Shown: positions 41,967 through 50,864 of the stretch, one piece after another | Layout: each line of letters starts with the position of its first letter | Numbering within the stretch: the first letter of the stretch is position 1 | NCBI RefSeq assembly: GCF_018070025.1 | Contig: NZ_JAGPYQ010000002.1 | Location: 1-64,000, forward strand | DNA length: 64,000 nucleotides | Direction of reading: 5' to 3' | DNA from: Streptomyces liliiviolaceus | GTDB lineage: Bacteria > Actinomycetota > Actinomycetes > Streptomycetales > Streptomycetaceae | Notes under the pieces: model-generated | The model's input: the letters and a program-made list of their open reading frames with translations, nothing else | The model's database searches: none | Told to the model about the DNA's origin: nothing | Made by a program: the position numbers and the translations under genes

Positions 41967-43541
41967 TCACCGGTGGCTGAACCACGCCATCGCCGGCAGC
42001 GCCTTGTCGTCGTAGCCGAACAGGGCCTGGTTCTCCCAGCCGTTGCCGGACGAGGGGTCCGTCGGGTCCCAGCCGTTGCCGGTCACCGCGGTCCAGGTGG
42101 ACTCCCAGTAGAAGATGCCGAGGCCGCGGCCGTTCGGAACGGCCTCCACGATGCTCGCGACGTCCTTCATCCACTGGGTCTGGCCCGCCGTCGAGGCGGC
42201 GTAGCCGGGGACGAGTTCACTCGCGAGGTCGATGATGTTCTCGGTCGCGTCCTCGCTGTCCAGGCGGAAGGGGTAGGCCGTCTCGGCGAGGTAGACCGGC
42301 TTGCCGTAGCGGGACGCCGCGTCGTCCAGGGTCGTCTGGAAGTCGGCGAGCGTGCCGTGCCAGTAGCCGTAGTAGGACAGGCCGATGACGTCGAACTTCA
42401 CACCGTTGGAGACGGCGCTGTCGAACCACCAGCGGGTGCCGGCCAGATCGCCGCCCTTGGCGAGGTGGATCGCCACGGTCGTACCGGAGTTGACCGCCTT
42501 CACCGCGTCGTAGCCCGAGTTGAGCAGTCCGGCGAGCTGCGACCAGTTCGAGGTGGAACCCTCGTTCCAGAGCATGCCGCCATTGATCTCGTTGCCGACC
42601 TGCACCATGTCGGCGGTGGTGCCCTGGGCCTTCAGGGCGTTCAGCACGTCGTACGTGTGGTTGTAGACGTCCGTCCTCAGCTGGCTGTAGGAGTGGCCGG
42701 ACCAGGCGGCGGGCTTGGCCTGGGCGCCCGGGTCGGCCCAGGTGTCCGAGTAGTGGAAATCGACCAGGAGCTTCATACCCTGCGCCTTGACGCGCTTGGC
42801 GACGGCGAGGACGTGCGCCTTGTCGTTGTAGCCGTCGGCGGGGTTCACCCATACCTTGAGCCGGGCGTAGTTCTGCCCGGCCGACCTGAGAATGGCGAGG
42901 GCGTCGCCGGTGGTGCCGGAACTGTTCTTGTAGACGCCGCCCTTGGCCTCGCTCTTGGCGAGTGACGACACGTCAGAACCCTTGATGGACAGGGCGGATG
43001 AGCCGGACGTGAAGGTCAGGTCGTCCACGTTGATCCAGTTGCCCGCCTTGGCGTCGGAGTTGACGCTGATCGTGCACTGGTTGTTCGTCACCGCTATGGA
43101 GGTGACGATCCGGAGCCAGCCGCTGGACGACACCGGGATGTCCGTGCGCTGCTCCGCGCTGCCGCAGTTCTTCAGCGCGAGATACGCGGAGTTCTGGCCG
43201 CCGCCCGAGCGCACCCAGGCGGTGAGCTTGTAGGTGCCGTTGGTGAGGCCGGAGAGGTACTGGTACGTCTCCACCTTGTACGCGGAGGCCGCATAGTGCG
43301 TGAGCCGGTAGCTGCCGGTGTGGCCGCCCGCCTCGGTGAAGGAGGCCGCGGTCTGGCCTGCGGCCGAGTAGGCCGTCCAGCCGGTGGGGGTGGGGGTGGC
43401 GGTGCCGGTGCCGTTCGCTTCGAAGCCGGGGTTGGTGAGGGTGGTTGCCGCGGAGGCGCTCTGCGCGGGTAGCAGGGTCAGGGCGAGGCCGGCTGCGAGG
43501 GGCAGGAGCAGGGCCTTGAGTGTGCGTCTGGGATGGAACAT
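41967..43541 (-). CDS. Secreted GH53 arabinogalactan endo-beta-1,4-galactanase
   Basis: 524 aa. The signal peptide has a Tat-like twin arginine (MFHPRRTLKALLLPLAAGLA, cleavage after SASA). A carbohydrate-binding-like beta domain follows (about 33-180; LTNPGFEANGTG and WINVDDLTF), then the GH53 barrel at about 185-520. The acid/base is Glu318 (MVQVGNEINGG) and the nucleophile Glu420 (PVYLAETAYPF). It cuts beta-1,4-galactan outside the cell. I chose the ATG at 43541, which starts the signal peptide. It lies downstream of GH42 on the same strand but a nested-repeat element separates them, so it may have its own promoter. It supplies oligosaccharides to the importer at 46.0-49.2 kb. Confidence 0.94.
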   Translation of the reverse strand: MFHPRRTLKALLLPLAAGLALTLLPAQSASAATTLTNPGFEANGTGTATPTPTGWTAYSAAGQTAASFTEAGGHTGSYRLTHYAASAYKVETYQYLSGLTNGTYKLTAWVRSGGGQNSAYLALKNCGSAEQRTDIPVSSSGWLRIVTSIAVTNNQCTISVNSDAKAGNWINVDDLTFTSGSSALSIKGSDVSSLAKSEAKGGVYKNSSGTTGDALAILRSAGQNYARLKVWVNPADGYNDKAHVLAVAKRVKAQGMKLLVDFHYSDTWADPGAQAKPAAWSGHSYSQLRTDVYNHTYDVLNALKAQGTTADMVQVGNEINGGMLWNEGSTSNWSQLAGLLNSGYDAVKAVNSGTTVAIHLAKGGDLAGTRWWFDSAVSNGVKFDVIGLSYYGYWHGTLADFQTTLDDAASRYGKPVYLAETAYPFRLDSEDATENIIDLASELVPGYAASTAGQTQWMKDVASIVEAVPNGRGLGIFYWESTWTAVTGNGWDPTDPSSGNGWENQALFGYDDKALPAMAWFSHR

Positions 43542-43606
43542 CGTCGTCGTTGTCCCTTCGACGTGATGTGGATGTGATCCCCGCGTTGTGGTGACGGGGG
43601 GTTTGC

Positions 43607-43796
43607 TCGCCCCCGCCGCCCCTACCCTTCCCGTCACTGCATGGGGGCTGCGCCCCCTCGCCCCCCTTGATCGCGCTGCGCGCTCGTCCTCAAACGCCGG
43701 ACGGGCTGATCTCAGCCCCTCCGGCGTTTGAGGAGCGGGGGTTCGGGGGCTGGCCCCCGAGTCGTGGACGGGAACGGGTAAGGGCGGCGGGGGCGA
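43607..43796. repeat. 190-bp nested inverted-repeat element between GH42 and GH53
   Basis: Outer imperfect arms of about 29 bp (43607-43635 and 43767-43796) enclose three more dyads: GGGGGC/GCCCCC at 43643-43657, a long near-perfect stem at 43688-43733 (CCTCAAACGCCGG/CCGGCGTTTGAGG with inner GGGCTGA/TCAGCCC), and TCGGGGGC/GCCCCCGA at 43743-43760. I recall the CCTCAAACGCCGG hairpin as frequent in Streptomyces genomes. It has no coding capacity and may act as a terminator or be a miniature repetitive element. Confidence 0.85.
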
Positions 43797-43811
43797 AATC
43801 AGCAGGTCGGA

Positions 43812-45851
43812 TCAGTCGTCGAGTCGCACGACCCGGACGGCCCCCGCGGGCACCGCGAGCCGCCCCCCGGCCCGCTCCCCGGTCAGCAACTCCGTACCGT
43901 GCGCATCCACCGGCACCTTGACCTCCACACCCGTGTGGTTGACCACGAAGAGGAACGCCCCCGACTCCCCCACCCGCCGCACGACTTCGACGTCACGCGG
44001 CAGATCACCGCGCGGAGCGATCCGCGCATCATCCGCGGCCCACCCGATCAGCGCGTCCAGCCCGGCGGCGCCGAGCCGCGTGGACACGTACCACGCGGAC
44101 CCCGCCCCGAGCCGGTGCCGGGTGACCGCGGGATGCCCGGCGGCGAGCCCGTCCGCGTACGTCCACACGGTCTCGGCACCGCGCGGCACGACGAACTCGC
44201 TCCACACGTCGCCGGCGAGTTCGGAGCCGTCGGGGCCGGTGAGCCGCACCCGGTCGCCCGCGAGGAGGGGCGAGAACTCCTCGACGGTCAGGCCGAGCAC
44301 GTCCCGCAGCGGTCCGGGGTACGCGCCGTCGTGCACGGCGTCGTGCTCGTCGACGATGCCGGAGAAGTACGAGACGACGAGCGTGCCGCCGTTCTCGACG
44401 TACTCCTTCAGGTTGAGCCCGGCGGCCTCGGTCATCAGGTAGAGCGCCGGGACCACGACCAGCGGATAGGCCGACAGGTCGGCCTCCGGGTGGGCGAAGT
44501 CGACGGTGAGGTGCCGGTCGTAGAGGGCTTCGTAGAAGGAGTCGGCGCGCTCGCGCGGGTCGTGGTCCTCGCTCGGCCGCCAGGCGAGGTTCTGCGCCCA
44601 CCAGGAGTGCCAGTCCCACAGGACGGCCGCGTCGGCCACCGTGCGAGTGCCGCGCACGGTGCTCAACGAGTCGACGGCCGCGCCGAGTTCGACGACCTCG
44701 CGCCACACGCGCGAGTCGGTGCCCGCGTGCGGCAGCATCGACGAGTGGAACTTCTCCGCGCCGCGCCGTGACTGCCGCCACTGGAAGAACATCGCGCCTT
44801 CGGAGCCCCGGGCCACATGGGCGAGCGAGTTGCGGGCCATCTGGCCGGGCGCCTTCGCGGGGTTGCGGGTCTGCCAGTTGACGCCCGAGGTGGAGTGTTC
44901 GAGCAGCAGCCAGGGGGCGCCGCCCGCCACGGAACGGGTCAGGTCGGCGGCCATCGCGAGGTTCACGTGCGTACGGCGGCCGTCGGTGATCAGGTAGTGG
45001 TCGTTGCTGACGAGGTCGACCTCGCGGCCCCAGGCCCAGTAGTCGACGGAGTCGCACTGGCTGAGGGCGGTCATGAAGTTCGTGGTGACCGGGATGCCGG
45101 GCGCCAGGCGGTGCAGGATGTCCCGCTCGGCCACGAAGTTCTCGCGCATGGTGGCGTCGGCGAACCGCTTGTAGTCGAGCGCCTGGCCCGGGTTGCCGAC
45201 GGTCGGGGTCAGCCGGGGCGGGTTGATCTGGTCGAGGTCCGCGTACCGCTGGCCCCAGAATGCCGTGCCCCAGGCCTCGTTGACCGCGTCGATCGCGTTC
45301 ACGGTGCCGCCGGAGCCGTACGCCTCGGTGAGCCAGCGGCGGAAGTGTGCCGCGCAGTTCTCGCAGTAGCAGGCCGAGACCGGGACCCCGTACTCGTTGT
45401 GGACGTGCCACAGGGCGAGTGCGGGATGTGCGGCGTACCGCTCCGCGAGACGCTCGGTGATGTTCGCGGCGGCGGCGCGGTAGTGCGGGTTGCTGTGGCA
45501 GATGGCGCCGCGCGAGCCGAACTCGTAACGGGTCCCGTCGGCGGCCACCGGCAGCGCCTCGGGGTGCTCCCGGTAGAACCAGGCGGGCGGCGCGACGGTC
45601 GGCGTACCGAGGTCGACGCGTATCCCGTTCTCGTGCAGCAGGTCCAGCACCCGGTCGAGCCAGCCGAAGTCGTAGGTGCCCGGCGAGGGTTCGAGCAGCG
45701 CCCAGGAGAAGATCCCGACGCTGACCATCGTGACGCCGGCCTCGCGCATCAGCCGGACGTCCTCGGGCCACACGGACTCCGGCCACTGCTCGGGGTTGTA
45801 GTCCCCACCGAAGGCGAGCCGGTCAAGGCCCTTGGGGGTGGTCTCCGGCAT
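43812..45851 (-). CDS. Cytoplasmic GH42 beta-galactosidase
   Basis: 679 aa, the typical GH42 size. It starts LAFGGDYNPEQWPESVWPED. Acid/base Glu153 is in WHVHNEYGVP, the Zn-binding cysteines are in ACYCENC (161-166), and nucleophile Glu318 is in WLLLEHSTSGVNWQ. The catalytic barrel is followed by a trimerisation domain (FVHPEADLSAYPLVVVPALY-type region) and a small C-terminal beta domain. There is no signal peptide. GGGAGA precedes the ATG. It is divergent from the sugar-binding protein gene, with a LacI operator in the gap, so it is likely induced together with the importer and hydrolyses imported galacto-oligosaccharides to galactose. Confidence 0.95.
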   Translation of the reverse strand: MPETTPKGLDRLAFGGDYNPEQWPESVWPEDVRLMREAGVTMVSVGIFSWALLEPSPGTYDFGWLDRVLDLLHENGIRVDLGTPTVAPPAWFYREHPEALPVAADGTRYEFGSRGAICHSNPHYRAAAANITERLAERYAAHPALALWHVHNEYGVPVSACYCENCAAHFRRWLTEAYGSGGTVNAIDAVNEAWGTAFWGQRYADLDQINPPRLTPTVGNPGQALDYKRFADATMRENFVAERDILHRLAPGIPVTTNFMTALSQCDSVDYWAWGREVDLVSNDHYLITDGRRTHVNLAMAADLTRSVAGGAPWLLLEHSTSGVNWQTRNPAKAPGQMARNSLAHVARGSEGAMFFQWRQSRRGAEKFHSSMLPHAGTDSRVWREVVELGAAVDSLSTVRGTRTVADAAVLWDWHSWWAQNLAWRPSEDHDPRERADSFYEALYDRHLTVDFAHPEADLSAYPLVVVPALYLMTEAAGLNLKEYVENGGTLVVSYFSGIVDEHDAVHDGAYPGPLRDVLGLTVEEFSPLLAGDRVRLTGPDGSELAGDVWSEFVVPRGAETVWTYADGLAAGHPAVTRHRLGAGSAWYVSTRLGAAGLDALIGWAADDARIAPRGDLPRDVEVVRRVGESGAFLFVVNHTGVEVKVPVDAHGTELLTGERAGGRLAVPAGAVRVVRLDD

Positions 45852-45939
45852 GGAATGTCTCCCGGTCAATCGATCATTTGGGAACGTGCACACACAGCGC
45901 CAGCGGCGCGAGGCCAACATAACCGCACAGCAACAACCA

Positions 45940-45968
45940 TTGACAAGTGTCCGGGATGTTTCTCTACT
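45940..45968 (+). promoter_or_regulatory. Promoter of the galacto-oligosaccharide ABC operon
   Basis: Consensus -35 TTGACA (45940-45945), 17-bp spacer, -10 TCTACT (45963-45968), 68 bp before the binding-protein ATG. It is the best housekeeping promoter visible in the window. Confidence 0.75.
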
Positions 45969-45982
45969 GTGAACGCTCACAG
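45967..45982. promoter_or_regulatory. LacI-type operator CTGTGA-ACGC-TCACAG
   Basis: Perfect 6-bp arms around a central CG-type core, the form bound by LacI-family repressors. It overlaps the end of the -10 and the expected transcription start of the ABC operon, which itself encodes a LacI-family protein as its last gene. Confidence 0.8.
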
Positions 45983-46035
45983 AAGCATGGCAGGCCTCCG
46001 CAGCAGGCGGAGACCACGGTCAGGGAGATACATCC

Positions 46036-47358
46036 ATGCCACACACGAAGCTGCGCCGCCTCGTGACCATCTCGGTCGCCGTCTCGCTCGGCGCCACCGC
46101 ACTCGCCGCCTGCGGGTCCTCGGACGACAACGACAGCGAGGCCGATTCGGGGCCCGTCTCGCTGACGTACTGGTCCTGGACGCCGGGCATGGACAAGGTC
46201 GCCGCCCTGTGGAACGACGGCCAGGGCAAGAAGGACCAGATCAAGGTCACGGTCAAGAAGCAGGCGTCCGGCGACACGCTGGTCACCAAGATCCTCACCG
46301 CGCACAAGGCCAAGAAGGCCCCTGACCTGGTCCAGGCCGAGTACCAGGCCCTGCCGACGCTGGTCAGCAACGACGCGCTCGCCGACATAGCCGGTGACGT
46401 GGACGGGGTGAAGGACAAGTTCGCCGAGGGCGTCTGGCAGCAGACCACGCTGGGCTCGGACGCGGTGTACGCGATCCCGCAGGACTCCGGGCCGATGATG
46501 TTCTACTACCGCGAGGACCTGTTCAAGAAGTACGGCCTCGATGTCCCGAAGACGTGGGAGGAGTTCGCCGAGACCGCCCGCGCGCTGAAGAAGAAGGCGC
46601 CGGAGTCGGACCTGACCACGTTCTCCGCCAACGACTCCGGGCTGTTCGCCGGTCTCGCGCAGCAGGCCGGTGCCAAGTGGTGGACCACCGAGGGCGACAA
46701 GTGGAAGGTCGGCATCGACGACGCGGCCTCGCAGAAGGTCGCCGACTTCTGGGGCGGTCTCGTCGAGGAGGGCGCGATCGACAACCAGCCGATGTACACG
46801 CCCGCCTGGAACAAGGCGCTGAACACCGGCAAGCAGATCGCCTGGGTGAGCGCGGTCTGGGCGCCGGGCACCCTCACCACCGCCGCGCCCGACACCAAGG
46901 GCAAGTGGGCGATGGCCCCGCTGCCGCAGTGGTCCGCCGCCGAGAACGTCACGGGCAGCTGGGGCGGTTCGTCCACGGCCGTCACCACGGACTCCGGCCA
47001 CAAGTCGGCCGCCGCGAAGTTCGCCACCTGGCTGAACACGGATCCCGAGGCGCTGACCGCGCTCGCGAAGGAGGGCGGCATCTACCCGGCCGCCACGACC
47101 GCGCAGACCAGTGGCGCCTTCACCGAGCCGCCGGCGTACTTCTCGAACCAGCCCGACTTCTACACCCAGGCCTCCGCCATCGCGAAGACCACCGCCCCCT
47201 CCGCCTGGGGCCCGAACGTGAACGTCGCGTACACCACGTTCAAGGACGCCTTCGGCTCGGCCGCCAAGAACAAGTCGGACTTCGGCGCGGCCCTGACGAA
47301 GATGCAGGACGACACCGTCGCGGACCTGGAGAAGCAGGGCTTCGAGGTCGCGGAGTGA
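46036..47358 (+). CDS. Sugar ABC transporter substrate-binding lipoprotein
   Basis: 440 aa. Lipoprotein signal peptide with lipobox LAAC (ATALAACGSSDDNDSEADSG), so it is anchored outside the membrane. Family-1 solute-binding fold: LTYWSWTPGMDKVAALWNDG, APDLVQAEYQALPTLVSND, YAIPQDSGPMMFYYREDLFK, and GSWGGSSTAVTTDSG. It binds galacto-oligosaccharides if the context is right. First gene of a four-gene operon; the stop overlaps the next GTG by 4 bp. Controlled by the LacI operator upstream. Confidence 0.95.
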   Translation: MPHTKLRRLVTISVAVSLGATALAACGSSDDNDSEADSGPVSLTYWSWTPGMDKVAALWNDGQGKKDQIKVTVKKQASGDTLVTKILTAHKAKKAPDLVQAEYQALPTLVSNDALADIAGDVDGVKDKFAEGVWQQTTLGSDAVYAIPQDSGPMMFYYREDLFKKYGLDVPKTWEEFAETARALKKKAPESDLTTFSANDSGLFAGLAQQAGAKWWTTEGDKWKVGIDDAASQKVADFWGGLVEEGAIDNQPMYTPAWNKALNTGKQIAWVSAVWAPGTLTTAAPDTKGKWAMAPLPQWSAAENVTGSWGGSSTAVTTDSGHKSAAAKFATWLNTDPEALTALAKEGGIYPAATTAQTSGAFTEPPAYFSNQPDFYTQASAIAKTTAPSAWGPNVNVAYTTFKDAFGSAAKNKSDFGAALTKMQDDTVADLEKQGFEVAE

Positions 47359-48278
47359 CCAGCGCACGCCGGAAGTCGTACGGGGCCAAGAAGGCCCCGT
47401 ATGCCTTCCTTCTCCCCGCGACGATCCTGTTCGCCCTGTTCTTCGCGCTGCCCATCGGCTACGCGATCTGGCTCAGCCTGCACAAGGTCCAGGTCAAGGG
47501 CCTGGGCCTCGGTTCCGGGGCCCGCAAAGAGGTCTGGGCGGGCCTGGAGAACTACACCGACTCCCTCACCGACTCCGAACTGCTCGCCGGAGCGCTGCGC
47601 GTGCTCGGGTACGGCGCCATCGTCGTCCCGGTGATGCTCGGGCTCGCGCTGCTCTTCGCGCTGATGCTCGACGCCGACCGGGTCCGTCTCACGCCGGTCA
47701 CCCGGCTCGCGATCTTCCTGCCGTACGCCATTCCCGGTGTCGTCGCGGCGATGCTCTGGGGCTTCCTCTATCTGCCGGACGTCAGCCCCTTCTACTTCGT
47801 CCTCGACCGGCTGGGCCTGCCGCAGCCGGATCTGCTGGACGGCGGGCCGCTGTACATCGCCCTGTCCAACATCGCGGTCTGGGGCGGCACCGGCTTCAAC
47901 ATGATCGTCATCTACACCGCGCTGCAGGCGATCCCCGCCGAGGTGTACGAGGCGGCCAAGCTGGACGGCGCCACCCCGCTGCAGACCGCGCTCAGGATCA
48001 AGATCCCGATGGTGGTGCCCTCGCTGGTGCTCACCTTCTTCTTCTCGATCATCGCGACGCTCCAGGTGTTCAGCGAGCCGACCACGCTCAAACCGCTCAC
48101 CAACTCCGTCTCCACGACCTGGAGTCCGCTGATGAAGGTGTACCAGGACGCCTTCGGCAAGGGCGACATCTACTCCGCCGCGGCGACCGCGGTGATCATC
48201 GCGTTCGTCACGCTGGTCCTGTCCTTCGGCTTCCTGCGGGCCGCGAACTCCCGTAACAAGCAGGAGGCAGCACAGTGA
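47355..48278 (+). CDS. Sugar ABC transporter permease (MalF-like)
   Basis: 307-aa permease with six membrane helices. The cytoplasmic EAA loop reads VYEAAKLDGATPLQTALRIK and contacts the ATPase. The N-terminal sequence KAPYAFLLPATILFALFFAL is typical of the first subunit of this importer class. The start is GTG, overlapping the binding-protein stop; the end overlaps the next permease GTG. It forms the pore with the following gene product. Confidence 0.94.
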   Translation: MTSARRKSYGAKKAPYAFLLPATILFALFFALPIGYAIWLSLHKVQVKGLGLGSGARKEVWAGLENYTDSLTDSELLAGALRVLGYGAIVVPVMLGLALLFALMLDADRVRLTPVTRLAIFLPYAIPGVVAAMLWGFLYLPDVSPFYFVLDRLGLPQPDLLDGGPLYIALSNIAVWGGTGFNMIVIYTALQAIPAEVYEAAKLDGATPLQTALRIKIPMVVPSLVLTFFFSIIATLQVFSEPTTLKPLTNSVSTTWSPLMKVYQDAFGKGDIYSAAATAVIIAFVTLVLSFGFLRAANSRNKQEAAQ

Positions 48279-49180
48279 GTTCTCTTGCCGTCCGCAAGGC
48301 GGCCCCGGCCGCCGGCACCACGCCCGGCACCGCCCAGGGGCCGCCGCTGCGCCGCCGTATCGCCTTCGTCCCGACGGTGACCCTGCTGATCGGCGCGCTC
48401 TACTGCCTGCTGCCGGTGGCCTGGGTGGTGATCGCGGCGACCAAGTCGGGCAGCGAGCTGTTCTCGACGTTCACGTTCCTGCCGGGCACGGGCTTCACCC
48501 AGAACATCTCGGACCTCAACGCCTATCGCGACGGCGTGTACTGGAAGTGGATGGGCAACTCCGCCCTCTACGCGGGCCTCGGCGCCCTCCTGTCGACGGC
48601 CGTGTCGGCGTTCAGCGGCTACGCGCTGGCCATCTACCGCTTCCGCGGGCGCGAGACCGTCTTCAACATCCTGCTGGCCGGTGTGCTGATGCCGCCCGTG
48701 ATCCTCGCGATCCCGCAGTACCTCCTCATGGCCAAGGCCGACCTCACGGATTCCTACGCGTCCGTGCTGCTGCCGCTGATCCTGTCCCCGTACGGCGTGT
48801 ACCTCGCGCGGATCTACTCCGCCGCGGCCGTGCCCGCCGACGTCGTCGAGGCGGGGCGGATGGACGGCGCGAGCGAGCTGCGGATCTTCACCCGGATCGC
48901 GCTGCCGATGATGGTGCCCGGTCTGGTGACGGTCTTCCTGTTCCAGTTCGTGGCGGTGTGGAACAACTTCCTGCTGCCGTACATCATGCTCAGCGACGAC
49001 GAGAAGTTCCCGATCACCCTCGGTCTGTTCACGCTTCTCGAACAGGGCTCCAACACTCCGGCCCTCTACACGCTGGTGATCACCGGCGCGCTGCTCGCGG
49101 TCATCCCGCTCGTCGCCCTCTTCCTGGTCATCCAGCGGTTCTGGAGTCTCGATCTGCTGTCGGGAGCCGTAAAGTCGTGA
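48275..49180 (+). CDS. Sugar ABC transporter permease (MalG-like)
   Basis: 301-aa second permease with a Pro/Ala-rich N-terminal tail, six helices and the EAA loop VVEAGRMDGASELRIFTRIA followed by LPMMVPGL. GTG start overlapping the first permease; the stop overlaps the GTG of the LacI gene. No ATP-binding subunit gene is in the operon. In Streptomyces a shared ATPase (MsiK) energises several such importers, and I infer the same here. Confidence 0.94.
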   Translation: MSSLAVRKAAPAAGTTPGTAQGPPLRRRIAFVPTVTLLIGALYCLLPVAWVVIAATKSGSELFSTFTFLPGTGFTQNISDLNAYRDGVYWKWMGNSALYAGLGALLSTAVSAFSGYALAIYRFRGRETVFNILLAGVLMPPVILAIPQYLLMAKADLTDSYASVLLPLILSPYGVYLARIYSAAAVPADVVEAGRMDGASELRIFTRIALPMMVPGLVTVFLFQFVAVWNNFLLPYIMLSDDEKFPITLGLFTLLEQGSNTPALYTLVITGALLAVIPLVALFLVIQRFWSLDLLSGAVKS

Positions 49181-50208
49181 CCATGAGCCAATCGGGGGGC
49201 CGGCGCCGACCGCCGACGATTCACGACGTCGCGCGCGAGGCCGGAGTGTCCCGGGGGACGGTGTCACGCGTCCTGAACGGCGGGCACTACGTCAGCCCCG
49301 CCGCCCAGGAAGCGGTCAACGCCGCCATCCGCAGGACGGGTTACGTCGTGAACCGGCACGCCCGCTCGCTGATCACCGGACGCTCGGACTCGATCGGCTT
49401 CCTGCTCACCGAACCGCAGGAGAGGTTCTTCGAGGACCCCAACTTCAACGTCCTGCTGCGCGGTTGTACGCAGGCACTCGCGGCGCACGACATCCCCTTG
49501 CTGCTGATGCTGGCGGGCACCGAGGACGAGCGGCGCCGCATCACGCGGTACATCACGGCGGGCCATGTCGACGGGGTGCTGCTGGTGTCCAGCCACTCCG
49601 GCGACCCGGTGGCCGAGCAACTGCGCGACGCCGGTGTGCCGCTCGTCATGTGCGGCAAGCCCATCGGCGTCGGCTCCAAGATCAGTTACGTGGCCGCGGA
49701 CGACCGGGACGGCGCCCGGGACATGGTGCGCCATCTGGTGTCGCTCGGCCGGCGCCGGGTGGGCATGGTGACCGGCCCGCTGGACACCCCCGGCGGTGTC
49801 GAGCGCCTGGCGGGCTACCGCGAGGTGCTCACCGAGTCGGGCATCGACCTGGACGAACGCCTCGTCACGTCCGGCGACTACAGCCGGGCCAGCGGCGAGG
49901 CGGGCGCCGAACTGCTCCTGGAACGGTCGCCGGACATGGACGCCGTCTTCGTGGCCTCCGACCTGATGGCGCAGGGCGTGCTGAGCGCGCTGCAGCGGGC
50001 GGGCCGCAGCGTCCCCGGCGATGTCGCGGTGGGCGGTTTCGACGACTCCTCCGCGGCGGTCGCGGCGAGCCCCGAACTCACCACGATCCGCCAGCCCTAC
50101 GACCGGATCAGTTCCGAGATGGTCCGGGTGCTGCTCGCCCAGATCGGCGGAGAGGATCCGGCGGCGGTGATCCTGCCGACGGAGCTGGTGAAACGCCAGT
50201 CGACCTGA
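49177..50208 (+). CDS. LacI-family repressor of the galactan locus
   Basis: 343 aa from the GTG at 49177, which has GGGAG 10 bases upstream and overlaps the permease stop; the ATG at 49183 is possible. The helix-turn-helix and hinge are clear (PPTIHDVAREAGVSRGTVSR, then VLNGGHYVSPAAQEAVN), and a periplasmic-binding-protein-like effector domain follows (HVDGVLLVSSHSGDPVAEQL; AVGGFDDSSAAVAASPELTT). It should bind the CTGTGA-N4-TCACAG site at 45967-45982 and be released by a galacto-oligosaccharide or galactose. Encoded inside the operon it controls, so it is self-limiting. Confidence 0.94.
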   Translation: MTMSQSGGRRRPPTIHDVAREAGVSRGTVSRVLNGGHYVSPAAQEAVNAAIRRTGYVVNRHARSLITGRSDSIGFLLTEPQERFFEDPNFNVLLRGCTQALAAHDIPLLLMLAGTEDERRRITRYITAGHVDGVLLVSSHSGDPVAEQLRDAGVPLVMCGKPIGVGSKISYVAADDRDGARDMVRHLVSLGRRRVGMVTGPLDTPGGVERLAGYREVLTESGIDLDERLVTSGDYSRASGEAGAELLLERSPDMDAVFVASDLMAQGVLSALQRAGRSVPGDVAVGGFDDSSAAVAASPELTTIRQPYDRISSEMVRVLLAQIGGEDPAAVILPTELVKRQST

Positions 50209-50217
50209 GGCGGGGGC

Positions 50218-50610
50218 TCACCGGCCGTCGGCGGACAGCAGTGTCCGTACGCCCTCGGCGGTGAGGATCACGCTGTCCGGCGACCCGGCGTCGATGATCA
50301 GAGAGGGGTTCCTCTCGGGCCAGTACGCAGGGAGCGTGCCGAGCGGGACGAGACAGTAGTGACGGACACCGGGCAGGGAGTGGACCATGCGCGCCTCCGA
50401 GGTGAAGACCAGCACGGTCCGCTCCGTGACCGGCAGGAGCAGCTGTATCGGGTCCCCGCCGTCGTCGTCCATGCCGTAGGACGGGATCAGTACGTCGCTG
50501 TCGGCCAGCGTCGCCCGCGCGTGCCGGTCCCCTCCGTCGTGGGCCAGCACGCTCAGGGCCCGGAGGATCACCTCGGCGGTGCCTTCGTCGGTCGCGTCGG
50601 TCATGGTCAT
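50218..50610 (-). CDS. SseB-like protein, paralogue 1
   Basis: 130-aa soluble acidic protein. Its core TVLVFTSEARMVHSLPGVRH, YCLVPLGTLPAYWPERNPSL and LIIDAGSPDSVILTAEGVRT matches the SseB N-terminal domain seen in many actinobacterial proteins of unknown function, some linked to type VII secretion. The first of two ATGs (MTMTDATDE) is used. It is convergent with lacI (9-bp gap) and divergent from the riboswitch-controlled transporter. A paralogue with the same pattern (FTSEVTMAELLPSVSRY) is encoded at 53916-54320. Confidence 0.8.
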   Translation of the reverse strand: MTMTDATDEGTAEVILRALSVLAHDGGDRHARATLADSDVLIPSYGMDDDGGDPIQLLLPVTERTVLVFTSEARMVHSLPGVRHYCLVPLGTLPAYWPERNPSLIIDAGSPDSVILTAEGVRTLLSADGR

Positions 50611-50751
50611 GGTGCCGCTTTCCGTTCTCCCCGCGCGGCCCCCGGAGACCTGATTGCCCGGAGATGATCCGTCCGCGCGGAATGCACCCGTTCTACCCAC
50701 TCGTCCCGCTCCCATGCGCCACCCATCCAGATGCCCTGTACACTGAGTGAC

Positions 50752-50853
50752 TGCGAAGGGGAGTAGTCCTGCGAACCGGTCGTCGACACACTGGAGCCCT
50801 CGGGTTCCCGGTGGCCGGGCCCGTGTGACACACGGGTGGACGAGACCTTCGGC
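50752..50853 (+). promoter_or_regulatory. yybP-ykoY (Mn2+) riboswitch
   Basis: The 5' part GAAGGGGAGTAG (from 50755) and the 3' part GGACGAGACCTTCGGC (from 50838) are the two conserved blocks of the yybP-ykoY class. GAAGG (50755-50759) pairs with CCTTC (50846-50850) to form the basal stem. The intervening CG-rich arm (CCGGGCCCGTGTGACACACGGG) forms stems. A -10-like TACACT lies at 50739-50744. It heads the gene for a TMEM165/GDT1-family cation transporter, a classic target of this manganese-sensing riboswitch. Confidence 0.85.
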
Positions 50854-50864
50854 CAGGCATTGCC

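Noticed and set aside
43607..43796. Insertion sequence or MITE with target-site duplication
   Set aside because: Outer inverted arms exist, but no transposase and no clear flanking direct repeat could be seen, so I call it only a nested repeat element.
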